DNA from: CBDDKZ01 sp965230415
GTDB lineage: Bacteria; Bacteroidota; Bacteroidia; Cytophagales; JAAEPT01
Assembly (NCBI GenBank): GCA_965230415.1
Contig: CBDDKZ010000005.1
Span: forward strand, 5,022,001 to 5,086,000
Length of the DNA: 64,000 bases
Reading direction: 5' to 3'
Shown here: positions 56,233-64,000 of the stretch, one piece after another
Numbering within the stretch: the first letter of the stretch is position 1
How the letters are laid out: each line of letters starts with the position of its first letter
The notes under the pieces: generated by a model
Databases searched by the model: none
Seen by the model: only the letters and a program-made list of their open reading frames with translations
Told to the model about the DNA's origin: nothing
Translations under genes and position numbers: made by a program

Positions 56233-57237
56233 TTAGAAAAAATCATCTGCATTCCGATCTACATATGGCGGTGGCAATCTCAATCCAATTACCACTTCAT
56301 GTGAACCGCTACTGTATAACTTTATGTCTGATAGCGTTATATCATAGGAGTAGGCAAGTTCGTATTTACGATCAATGACTACGCCTGCCATCATCACAAA
56401 AGCGTCCTGGTTCCGGTATGAAAGCCCGGCATAGAACAGGTCATGGTAATCAAAACGACAATTCAGGTCGATAGCAACAGGGGCAGGCCCTACAGTTTTG
56501 ATCAGTACCGAAGGCATTAAATACCCCTGATTGATTATTTCTATTTTTGCACCTGCTGCCGCCAAATAATGTCTGGAAAGATTTCCATTGGCAAAAATCT
56601 GAAATGCTGCCAAATCGGTGTAAAACAATTCCCTAAAATAAAAACGCATGCCCAATGCCGCATCGGGATTTACACTTCTTATTTGTTCGTCAACCGCTGC
56701 ATCCTGAGTACCATTCGGTCCATTGTCGAAAATAAATCCGTTGTCACAGCCAATACAGTGGTTCTGTACACCCAAAAATGCGCCCATGGAAAGCCTGATA
56801 CCGTCTTTGTGCGAAAAACCATAGCCACTTCCCTTGGATAACTGTATGTTGTATGCGTAACTCAAATAAGCGCCGTTTCTTTTAAATCCAGCTGATCGGA
56901 CCTGGTCATTCTTGCCAAGTAGTGCCCCTGCATTATCTGCATACAGGTATGCTCCTACTCCGTGCCAATTACCGTAGTCACCTTTGTGTGTACGCGCACC
57001 ATAAACCTTGCCTATGGGAGTATGACCACTAACATAAAATGTTGTTGGAGCACCTTCCAATCCGGCCCACTGTTTACGATAACCAGATTTGATATCTATA
57101 AAGTCTTCAGCACCAGCCATTGCCGGGTTTGACAGGTAAGGATTAAGCATATACTGACTTACCTGCTGATATTGCTGGGTATAAGCAATTTCTGCACTCA
57201 CAAAAAATGCGAGAACAATTAAAACGACCACTCTCAT
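56233..57237 (-). CDS. PorP/SprF-family type IX secretion outer-membrane barrel
   Basis: About 334 residues from ATG 57237, which gives a clean signal peptide (VVVLIVLAFFVSAEIAYTQQ); an ATG ten codons upstream is less likely. The mature start YQQVSQYMLNPYLSNPAMAGAEDFIDIKSGYRKQW is the diagnostic PorP/SprF motif, followed by beta-barrel strands. Family members bind T9SS cargo with type B C-terminal domains at the outer membrane, so it could serve the adhesin at 3.2-8.3 kb, although such partners usually lie next to each other. Confidence 0.92.
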   Translation of the reverse strand: MRVVVLIVLAFFVSAEIAYTQQYQQVSQYMLNPYLSNPAMAGAEDFIDIKSGYRKQWAGLEGAPTTFYVSGHTPIGKVYGARTHKGDYGNWHGVGAYLYADNAGALLGKNDQVRSAGFKRNGAYLSYAYNIQLSKGSGYGFSHKDGIRLSMGAFLGVQNHCIGCDNGFIFDNGPNGTQDAAVDEQIRSVNPDAALGMRFYFRELFYTDLAAFQIFANGNLSRHYLAAAGAKIEIINQGYLMPSVLIKTVGPAPVAIDLNCRFDYHDLFYAGLSYRNQDAFVMMAGVVIDRKYELAYSYDITLSDIKLYSSGSHEVVIGLRLPPPYVDRNADDFF

Positions 57238-57305
57238 ATAATATTGATGTCTTTGGGTTCCAGACACTATTCGAAATATACGAATTAAAAGGTATAAAAC
57301 ACAGT

Positions 57306-58544
57306 TTACAATTCAATAATTTCGGCAACAACAAAGGTACTGCCTCCTATAAAAATCAAGTCATTAACAGTTGCCCGTGCCCTGGCTTCAAAGATCCCCT
57401 TATTCACATCTTCTACTATTTCACCCTCCAGACCAAAATCGTGCGCTTTGCGCTTCAACACCTCGCTCTCAAGTGCACGATTATTATTGGGGCTTGTATA
57501 AAAATAATACGCGTTCTTTGGCAAATGCTGTAAAATGGTGTCCAAATCTTTATCCTCGACCATTCCCCAGATTATCCAAAGTCGTTCAAAATCTCGCTTC
57601 TCAATGAGTTTTGTAAGCGCTTTAATTCCAGCCTCGTTATGTCCCGTATCACATATGACATCTGGTTGCGATTGCAGTTTTTGCCAGCGCCCCTTTAAAC
57701 CGTTAATTGCTTCAAAATGCACGAGCGCTTCGGCCGTTTTGGTGTCTTCCAATGAAATCTTTAAACTATCTTCAAGTATATGAACCACGGTACATGCCGT
57801 TTTTAGATTAAGTAACTGGTAACCAGAATAGTGTAACTTTACACTTTGGAATAGTTCGTTTTCACACGCAGGGATTATTTCAGAGCTGGTTTCTGCTGCC
57901 TTTTTGGCAAAAACACGGTAAGTTTCGTCATCTTTTTCTCCCAAGACTACAGGAACCTTATGTTTGATTATCCCAGCCTTTTCGAATGCTATTTTTTCTC
58001 GGGTGTCACCTAAAATATGCTGATGATCGAGGCTTATATTAGTTATAACCGAAATCAGCGGGTTAATCACATTGGTGGAATCGAAGCGTCCTCCGAGGCC
58101 TACCTCAATTACAGCATATTCTACTCGTTGCAGTGCAAACTCCCAAAAAGCCATTGCTACAGTCATTTCAAAAAACGAAGGTTTTAGCTTTGCTATGAGT
58201 TCTTTATGTTCATTCACAAACGCTACCACCCGATCTTCGGTAATTTCGACACCATCGGTTTTGATGCGTTCTGTAAAACGCTTTAGATGGGGCGAAGTGT
58301 ATAAACCTGTTTTGTAACCATTGGTTTGAAGTACGGCTGCAAGCATATGCGACACGCTCCCTTTCCCGTTAGTCCCTCCAATATGTATACATTGCAATTG
58401 AAGATGTGGATCTCCCAATTCTTTCAAAAAGGCTCGTGTTTTGTTCAGTTTTAGATTTAATGCACTTATTCCTTGATTTTGATAAACTGGCAGCTGTTGA
58501 TACAGCCAATTGACTGTTTTTTGGTAATCGTTATGATCAATCAT
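57306..58544 (-). CDS. folC: Bifunctional folylpolyglutamate synthase/dihydrofolate synthase
   Basis: A 412-residue cytoplasmic ligase that adds glutamate to dihydropteroate and folates with ATP. The P-loop GGTNGKGSVSHML (about 53-65), LYTSPHLKRFTERI and the VIEVGLGGRFDSTNV block are diagnostic, and CDTGHNEAGI marks the C-terminal domain. Last gene of the ExbB-ExbD-TonB operon, 7 bp after the TonB gene; this linkage to an energy-transduction cluster is seen in other Bacteroidota as well. Confidence 0.95.
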   Translation of the reverse strand: MIDHNDYQKTVNWLYQQLPVYQNQGISALNLKLNKTRAFLKELGDPHLQLQCIHIGGTNGKGSVSHMLAAVLQTNGYKTGLYTSPHLKRFTERIKTDGVEITEDRVVAFVNEHKELIAKLKPSFFEMTVAMAFWEFALQRVEYAVIEVGLGGRFDSTNVINPLISVITNISLDHQHILGDTREKIAFEKAGIIKHKVPVVLGEKDDETYRVFAKKAAETSSEIIPACENELFQSVKLHYSGYQLLNLKTACTVVHILEDSLKISLEDTKTAEALVHFEAINGLKGRWQKLQSQPDVICDTGHNEAGIKALTKLIEKRDFERLWIIWGMVEDKDLDTILQHLPKNAYYFYTSPNNNRALESEVLKRKAHDFGLEGEIVEDVNKGIFEARARATVNDLIFIGGSTFVVAEIIEL

Positions 58545-58551
58545 AAAAATA

Positions 58552-59304
58552 CTAGCGCCCGGAAAACTTGAGGGTTACAACTCCCTTTGTAAGTGCTTTG
58601 GGAAGCCCTACACTGGCCTTTCGCTCGAACCTGATTTTTTTCATTTCCTGTACCAGGTATGCTTCCATCCCACTAAATGAAGTCTCCAATACACGCGCAC
58701 GTTTCACAAAACCTCTTCTGTCTACTTCTATTTCGATACGGGCATAGCCACTTTCTGTAATCTTTCCTACTTTAGGTTCTTCTTTCCATTGCCATCCAAC
58801 TATGCTTACCGAATTACCTTCTCCGTTACCTTCTCCCTCCCCATTTCCCTGAGAATAAGTATCGACATTGGTGCCATCAGGATTTCCCTGCTCGCCTTCA
58901 CCTTCGGAATTCCCTTTACCGGCATCGGCTTCAAAAACGTCGGGTGCGGTTACACTTGGTGTGTTTTGAGGTGTGGATACAGTAGGTTCTGGTGTCGTAA
59001 TGGAAACTTCTCCATCTGCTGTTACATCTATATCGACAGGCACTTCCACTTCTGAAGTTACTGTTTCTTCTACAGGCTCAGATACGGGTTCCGTTTCAGG
59101 TGAGGTACTTACCTCTTCACCACCGGCAAACGTATACATTCCAATATGTGAAGCGCCTCCGGGTTTAGGCCACGGTGGTGGTGGTGCCACCCAACAAGTA
59201 CGAAAAAGTAACAAAAAAAGTAAAAACACTACTATAAATACCAAGGCGGTACCAATAGCGCTTTTCCTTCGGTTTTGCTTTTCTTCTTGTACTAAATCAA
59301 TCAT
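58552..59304 (-). CDS. TonB-like energy transducer
   Basis: A 250-residue protein: N-terminal anchor helix (about 17-37), a long Pro/Glu/Thr- and Gly-rich periplasmic spacer (about 40-165), and a C-terminal TonB-type domain (about 175-250, ESGYARIEIEVDRRGFVKRARVLE). It overlaps the ExbD gene by 4 bp (ATGA) and works with the ExbB/ExbD motor to drive outer-membrane processes by proton-motive force. Confidence 0.88.
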   Translation of the reverse strand: MIDLVQEEKQNRRKSAIGTALVFIVVFLLFLLLFRTCWVAPPPPWPKPGGASHIGMYTFAGGEEVSTSPETEPVSEPVEETVTSEVEVPVDIDVTADGEVSITTPEPTVSTPQNTPSVTAPDVFEADAGKGNSEGEGEQGNPDGTNVDTYSQGNGEGEGNGEGNSVSIVGWQWKEEPKVGKITESGYARIEIEVDRRGFVKRARVLETSFSGMEAYLVQEMKKIRFERKASVGLPKALTKGVVTLKFSGR

Positions 59305-59708
59305 TTTTGCTTTGTTGCTAATAAAACAACTACATTTTCTAATTGCCCGGCTATATCTACTGCCTCCATAACTTTCCCGTAGGCTACCCCCTGGTCTGCA
59401 TGAACAACAATGACATTATCTAGTTTATCTTCACTTGGGCTTTCGTATTTAGCTTGCAATCTATCGTAAAGATCTTCAAAGGGGACATCTTCACCCTGAA
59501 CCTGGTATATTAAGTCTTTTGTAATGGTTATTACCAATTTCTGGGAATCTATCTGAGATTGGTTGGAATTGGGAAGCTCCACTTTTTTCCCCATAGGGGT
59601 AATGGTACTGGAGGTAAGCATAAAGAATATTAGCAACAAAAACACAATGTCGGTCATCGACGACATATTAAATGAAGCATCAACTTTATTTCTTGACTTT
59701 AGTTTCAT
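59301..59708 (-). CDS. ExbD/TolR-family biopolymer transport protein
   Basis: A 135-residue protein with a single anchor helix (about 16-34, MTDIVFLLLIFFML) bearing the conserved functional Asp at its start (SSMTDIVF), and a periplasmic alpha-beta domain. It overlaps the ExbB gene by 1 bp and the TonB gene by 4 bp. With ExbB it forms the proton-driven motor. Confidence 0.93.
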   Translation of the reverse strand: MKLKSRNKVDASFNMSSMTDIVFLLLIFFMLTSSTITPMGKKVELPNSNQSQIDSQKLVITITKDLIYQVQGEDVPFEDLYDRLQAKYESPSEDKLDNVIVVHADQGVAYGKVMEAVDIAGQLENVVVLLATKQK

Positions 59709-60412
59709 TATTGCTGTGGTTCTTGTAGCAAATCAATAAATTCTATGGACGAATATTCTATATTGTGAATGACCTTTTGAACAAGTGCCGTTAAGTAATT
59801 GTAAGCCATATAGGCTATTACTCCTACTATCAATCCGGTTGCTGTTGTAATCATGGATTGATAGATACCTTCTGCCATACTGGTTACATCTGCCACTTCT
59901 TTCTGAGCCATTACTATAAAGGCCTGAATCATCCCTAATACAGTACCCAGAAAACCAATCATTGGTGCTGCACCTGAAATTGTAGCAAGGGTAGACAGGT
60001 TTTTTTCCAGTCTGTTAATTTCTATCTTGCCCACATTCTCAACGGAAGCTTCTATATCTTTGAGCGGGCTTCCTATACGCGAAATGCCCTTTTCAATCAT
60101 TCTTGCTGCAGGTGTCCCCTCGTTTTGGCACACTATCGTAGCACTTTGCACATCGCCGGAGGCAACATACCCTTTCACCTCATCAATAAAACCGTCTGAG
60201 CTTTTATTAGCCTTTCTAATGGTAAGATAACGCTCTATAAACAAAAATATTGCCCACGCCGCCAGGAGGAACATAGGAATCATTACCCAACCACCTTTAA
60301 CTATCAGTTCAAAAATGGTTACTTCCTGATCGATATTTTCTTGAACAGCTTCACTGGCACTTGCTAGCGTATCACTAGCTTCAGTGATCTGTGACAACAC
60401 AGTTAAAAACAT
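59708..60412 (-). CDS. MotA/TolQ/ExbB proton channel family protein
   Basis: A 234-residue protein with three membrane helices: one near 35-60 (GGWVMIPMFLLAAWAIFLFIERYLTI) and two in the C-terminal half (SGAAPMIGFLGTVLGMIQAF and the following TATGLIVGVIAYMAY segment). The GLLGTV-type core is the proton-channel signature. It forms the stator-like pentamer with ExbD. First of three core motor genes; the HU-SPOR gene ends 18 bp upstream. Confidence 0.94.
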   Translation of the reverse strand: MFLTVLSQITEASDTLASASEAVQENIDQEVTIFELIVKGGWVMIPMFLLAAWAIFLFIERYLTIRKANKSSDGFIDEVKGYVASGDVQSATIVCQNEGTPAARMIEKGISRIGSPLKDIEASVENVGKIEINRLEKNLSTLATISGAAPMIGFLGTVLGMIQAFIVMAQKEVADVTSMAEGIYQSMITTATGLIVGVIAYMAYNYLTALVQKVIHNIEYSSIEFIDLLQEPQQ

Positions 60413-60430
60413 AATTTATCCCTTCAAAAT

Positions 60431-61432
60431 TTAGTGTGAATGCCCGGTAATCCAGACATCTTCACCATATAAACTTCTCAATTTACCTATGGCTTCTTTG
60501 GCTTCGGCTTTTGAATCGTATTTAGCTATGGAAACTTTGTACATGCCATCAATTTCAATTATTTCCCAGTTATGATGACGTGAAGCCAGCTTCCTGGCAT
60601 TTCTTTGCGAGTGAAAAACACCTCCGATTATGTGATAGAAATCGTAATGAGCCTCATCATGATGATTCATATCGTGCTCATGATCATCCGAATGAATGTC
60701 TTCGTCATGACCAGTGGCATCTGAAGACTCATGTGATTCCTCTACACCTGCATGTTCGGCACTTTCATCGTCACTGATTCCTGAGCCAAACATAGCCATT
60801 GCTTTTTTGTAGTATTTTCCGTCTTGAACGTAAAATAACGAAAGAGCAGTTGCTACCAAAACAAGTAATACTATTGGTATTACAATAAACAACTTGTTAA
60901 CTCCCTCATTTTTCTCTTTCTTTTCATTCGTGGGCTTTTCTTTTGCTGCTGGTTTTTTTCGCACAGCCTGACGTGATCTTGCTGGATGTACCTTTTTCAT
61001 TTCACTTTCCTCCCGTTCGATTGGTTTAACGTGCAAATCTGACAAACCGAAACTTGCATCTAAATAATTCTCTTTATTATCTGGTTCAAACTGAATTTTT
61101 TGTTCCTTCGAATAAAATAATCGACCGATACCTGCTAAGATAAATTGTTGTTGGCTTTCAAGTCCGTTTTTTACCTCATTGATAAAGTCAATTATCATTT
61201 CCAGCGCAACTGATTTGCTCACCTCCTCTCCTACAGCGATTTCGTTTACCAAAAAACCGTCGTTTGTCTTAAGACTTTCATTAAAAGCTATCTTCTTGAA
61301 AGGCGGAGCTATAGCGCTCATTTCTTTATTAATAGACGCACCTTCATAACTCGTAATAAAGCCCCCGAAGCCAGGAAGTATTACACAATCATGATCATGA
61401 AACAATCTTTGTATATACGCTGCTACAGTCAT
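60431..61432 (-). CDS. HU-like (CCDC81-type) and SPOR domain membrane protein
   Basis: About 333 residues from ATG 61432 (MTVAAYIQRLFHDHDCVILPGFGGFI). Residues 1-140 contain two prokaryotic CCDC81-type HU-like domains, including VILPGFGGFI and FILAGIGRLF. A Lys-rich linker, one membrane helix (about 190-208, LFIVIPIVLLVLVATALSLFYV), a His/Asp/Glu-rich periplasmic spacer (about 225-265) and a C-terminal SPOR domain (about 265-333, YHIIGGVFHSQRNARKLASRH) follow. SPOR domains bind denuded peptidoglycan at the division site. It overlaps or abuts the barrel gene and leads into the ExbB-ExbD-TonB genes, suggesting a septal envelope-constriction role like Tol-Pal. Confidence 0.88.
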   Translation of the reverse strand: MTVAAYIQRLFHDHDCVILPGFGGFITSYEGASINKEMSAIAPPFKKIAFNESLKTNDGFLVNEIAVGEEVSKSVALEMIIDFINEVKNGLESQQQFILAGIGRLFYSKEQKIQFEPDNKENYLDASFGLSDLHVKPIEREESEMKKVHPARSRQAVRKKPAAKEKPTNEKKEKNEGVNKLFIVIPIVLLVLVATALSLFYVQDGKYYKKAMAMFGSGISDDESAEHAGVEESHESSDATGHDEDIHSDDHEHDMNHHDEAHYDFYHIIGGVFHSQRNARKLASRHHNWEIIEIDGMYKVSIAKYDSKAEAKEAIGKLRSLYGEDVWITGHSH

Positions 61433-61436
61433 ATTC

Positions 61437-63107
61437 TTAAAAAGCATACGTTAAACCAAGAAGAAAGTTAACGCCCTTTGATGGATAATACAAATATCTT
61501 GTATATTCTTTCGTAAATAAATTGTTCCCTTCTGCAAAGGCACTTAATTGTTTATTGTACCTGTATTCTACGCGAAGGCTAAGATCGTAAATACCATTTA
61601 TCTTTTCAATTCCCTGACTTTCTGGCACCAAAGTTTCCACTCCTGTCAATAGAAACAAGTTGGCCGACACAAACAATTTCTCAAGGTAGTTATAATTAAA
61701 GAATAAGGTGTTAACGATATTAGGTTTATGGTATGCTGCTTCTAATGAACTTAAACCATATTGGTTGAATTCGAATTTTAGTCCGGCTTTTAGGTTCTTG
61801 TTTTTTGTATACATTAATTCTGCTCTGAAATTCAGGTGTGTGGTATTCCCTTCATCATAAACTAAATTGAATTTAGACCTGTCTGTAGAATCATTCACAA
61901 AGAAATACATACGTTTATAATTGGAGAAAGATAGTGCAGCATCTGCCGTCACATTCTTAAGAACTGTAGCTTTGGCTCCACCAAAAAAGCTTAACGTTTT
62001 ATTGGTATTATTTACATTAAGTGCACTGTTTACAAATGGATTTTCCCGGACAACACTTCGCCATGTGTTACGCTCCATTTCACCATCCAAACCAACATAA
62101 ACTCTGAATCCGGGCGGGTAGCTAAGTACAAAATCCAGTAATACAGAAGGGTAAATATGCAAGTTCTTGGCACTACTCAATGTATCGTTTTCATAGGTAA
62201 CGTTAAGCCCGGCGTCTATGTAAACCCTTCCTCTCTTAAATCGATAATGTGGCTTCACCATTACAAAATGACGTGCCAGCACACTGTCGCTATCCGACTT
62301 GGCCGAGAAAGAAGTAGTTAAGTCCAGGTTGATCACACTGGTACTGTCCAATTTGTAATAGGCCCTACCTTTCAGTCCCCCTTCATTTTCATGCGTAGAA
62401 TGGGTATCTGATAAACGTCTGAAATAGGGTACTAATTTATAGCCAATGGCAGCATCTTTATTGAATGCAGAAATTCCTGTATTGATGTTAAAACTATGAT
62501 ATATCTTGCGTATTGAATCATGTTCCGGAATCTGCAAACCACCTGTTGTGTCATATCCATAATACCGAATAGCATTTCTGGAATAAGATAAGTCACCAAA
62601 AATATCATAATGATCTTTATAATAGTTACCAAAAAGGCTAACACTATTCGCTCCACCACCGGAATTACGATCGTCTACAGGTCCCTTACGTGATGAATAG
62701 TGTTTCAAGTGCGCACCATAGCGATAGGTATCATTACGTTTGCTCGTGGCAAAGCCTTCCAGATACGAAGTACCAAAGTTGCCGTACCCACCTTTGATAT
62801 AATTTCCGAACAATTCTTCCTGTTTGGGAGGTTTAATTCCAAATAAGGGTATTTTGGGATTAACCTTATTCATATCAAACTCAAAGTCTTCAGACTGATA
62901 TTGTTGCTTTGTGGTTTCTTTAACGGAAGGGCGTTCTTTTATTCTACTGTAGTTACGAGTAGCTGTGTCCAGCTCTATTTTTTTTGATACATCAAAAATA
63001 AGATTTCTATCAATTGAATTAGTAGTATCTTTTACTACTTCCTGCGCTTTGGCAAACTGGCTTACTGCCAACATTAAAAAAAATATGATTCCATATTTAT
63101 TAGTCAT
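61437..63107 (-). CDS. Outer-membrane beta-barrel protein of the energy-transducer operon
   Basis: About 556 residues from ATG 63107, overlapping the end of the TPR gene by 8 bp; the frame also has an ATG six codons upstream. Signal peptide NKYGIIFFLMLAVSQFAKAQ. After a ~90-residue polar N-terminus comes a barrel of many amphipathic strands (IKGGYGNFGTSYLEGFATSKRND ... YNYLEKLFVSANLFLLTG) ending in LLGLTYAF, a terminal aromatic as required by the barrel assembly machinery. It resembles the barrel part of TonB-dependent receptors but has no plug domain. Confidence 0.8.
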   Translation of the reverse strand: MTNKYGIIFFLMLAVSQFAKAQEVVKDTTNSIDRNLIFDVSKKIELDTATRNYSRIKERPSVKETTKQQYQSEDFEFDMNKVNPKIPLFGIKPPKQEELFGNYIKGGYGNFGTSYLEGFATSKRNDTYRYGAHLKHYSSRKGPVDDRNSGGGANSVSLFGNYYKDHYDIFGDLSYSRNAIRYYGYDTTGGLQIPEHDSIRKIYHSFNINTGISAFNKDAAIGYKLVPYFRRLSDTHSTHENEGGLKGRAYYKLDSTSVINLDLTTSFSAKSDSDSVLARHFVMVKPHYRFKRGRVYIDAGLNVTYENDTLSSAKNLHIYPSVLLDFVLSYPPGFRVYVGLDGEMERNTWRSVVRENPFVNSALNVNNTNKTLSFFGGAKATVLKNVTADAALSFSNYKRMYFFVNDSTDRSKFNLVYDEGNTTHLNFRAELMYTKNKNLKAGLKFEFNQYGLSSLEAAYHKPNIVNTLFFNYNYLEKLFVSANLFLLTGVETLVPESQGIEKINGIYDLSLRVEYRYNKQLSAFAEGNNLFTKEYTRYLYYPSKGVNFLLGLTYAF

Positions 63108-64000
63108 CAGTCCCCTCCTTTCCATCTATACTTCGTCCATTTTTAATATCTTCTTGTGAAAGGTCCAGGTCTTCATCTTCACTATCAAGACTCTTTTGCT
63201 CCTGTTCGATTTGATCGAGGCGTTCTTTTGCCAGCTCCTTGATCTGTTCATCAGGAAACTTTTCCAAAGATTTCAAAACAGCTACCGCATTGTAGTCTTC
63301 TTCAAGACCTATATAATTTTCAGCGGCCAGTAAAAATGATTTACCAATCCAATTGGTATAACTCGGAAAACGTTTTCTAAGTCCGCTTGTACTATCGATA
63401 GATGCCTTATATTCCTTTTTGAGAAAATAGACATGAGCCAAATCATAATCTGCTTCGCATCCATATTCGTCTGCTGCTGTATTTATCAACTCGCTATATA
63501 ATTTAATGGCAGCAGTAGTATCCCCCATTCCGAGTGTTCCTTTTCCTTTGTACAACTGTGCATAATGTTTAGTCCCAATCACTTTTTCCTCTCTGTCGAT
63601 TATTTCATTACAATATTCAATCGACTTTTGATAATCCTTATTACCATTATACGCTTTGATGAGGTCTGTAAAGATGATGATCTGCTCATCTTCACTTGAA
63701 CTTAGTTTTAATGCCTCTTCACCGTATTTAATGGCCTTCTCGTAGTATTCGCTTTCCAGCGTCAACATCAATAGATTATTGACACATTCATCGTAGTGGT
63801 TTTTCTCACCAAGTAACAACCATTCTTCGAAACCGCTAATTGCTTCCTCGTACTTTTCATCGTATTGGTAAGAATCTGCCATCAGGTATTTTGCCTCACC
63901 AACCAACTTTGATTCCGGATATTTTTTGATAAACGCCTGCATTTTAGAGACGGCCTTGGTAAAATTTCCGTTTTCGTATTCTTTGTATCCATCATTATAG
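63100..64000 (-). CDS. Tetratricopeptide repeat protein, 5' end outside window
   Basis: The minus-strand frame is open to the right edge, so the start lies beyond 64000; the ATG at 63942 is only internal. The visible ~300 residues consist of TPR units (FIKKYPESKLVGEAKYLMADSYQ, EEAISGFEEWLLLGEKNHYDE, YEKAIKYGEEALKLSSSEDE and others), with an acidic C-terminus (SEDEDLDLSQED). It leads the operon of barrel, HU-SPOR, ExbB, ExbD and TonB. Similar TPR proteins (CpoB/YbgF-like) accompany Tol-Pal systems. Confidence 0.85.
   Translation of the reverse strand, partial: YNDGYKEYENGNFTKAVSKMQAFIKKYPESKLVGEAKYLMADSYQYDEKYEEAISGFEEWLLLGEKNHYDECVNNLLMLTLESEYYEKAIKYGEEALKLSSSEDEQIIIFTDLIKAYNGNKDYQKSIEYCNEIIDREEKVIGTKHYAQLYKGKGTLGMGDTTAAIKLYSELINTAADEYGCEADYDLAHVYFLKKEYKASIDSTSGLRKRFPSYTNWIGKSFLLAAENYIGLEEDYNAVAVLKSLEKFPDEQIKELAKERLDQIEQEQKSLDSEDEDLDLSQEDIKNGRSIDGKEGTDD

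Overview
The window comes from a member of the Bacteroidota, most likely a Cytophagales-like marine or soil gliding bacterium; the order is inference. Support comes from several proteins ending in type IX secretion (T9SS) sorting domains, a 1675-residue gliding-type adhesin with a type B C-terminus, a PorP/SprF-family barrel, a menaquinone gene (menB), DUF4199 and YfiR-type proteins, and promoters with the TAnnTTTG -7 box typical of the phylum. No tRNA, rRNA, CRISPR array, intact insertion sequence or phage gene was seen. Both window ends cut a gene.

Layout. 1-2.7 kb: end of an AraC-type regulator, a dihydrofolate-reductase-like protein, a nitrilase. 3.2-8.3 kb: a giant T9SS type B adhesin with tandem Ig-like modules. 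8.3-13.6 kb: a repeat-rich accessory stretch with a small membrane protein flanked by ~104-bp direct repeats, menB, a T9SS type A protein and an HNH-type protein. 13.8-20.8 kb: an AraC regulator broken by one in-frame TGA, a thioesterase, and a complete tripartite RND efflux operon. 20.9-22.7 kb: lipoprotein metallophosphoesterase, barrel-like protein, and a truncated S8-protease propeptide. 22.9-26.4 kb: an operon that looks like a polyprenyl-phospho-arabinose pathway (HAD phosphatase, UbiA-type phosphoribosyltransferase, fused DprE1-DprE2). 26.6-29.3 kb: charged IF2N-like protein, TerC, CysH. 29.5-45.4 kb: secreted and envelope proteins, a cytosolic HtrA-like protease/YbjN-like pair, a MORN/FGE fusion, YfiR, an SBBP-repeat T9SS protein, a degenerate NlpC/P60 protein. 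45.4-47.6 kb: groES-groEL behind a sigma-54-like promoter and a cluster of TGTCA half-sites. 47.7-56.2 kb: lipoproteins, a secreted lysyl-endopeptidase-like protease, a glycoside hydrolase, a decayed gene, and a LuxR/DUF4199/VOC group. 56.2-64 kb: a PorP/SprF barrel and a long minus-strand operon of TPR protein, outer-membrane barrel, HU-SPOR protein, ExbB, ExbD, TonB and FolC.

How the genes work together. The envelope dominates: T9SS cargo, an efflux pump, a TonB/Tol-like energy module with its own barrel and SPOR protein, and a lipid-linked pentose pathway that could feed an unusual cell-surface arabinan. Two short palindromic repeat families lie between genes. Several proteins keep a fold but have lost catalytic residues (EEP family, NlpC/P60 family), and three loci are visibly broken (AraC, S8 propeptide, and the gene at 53.7-54.5 kb).
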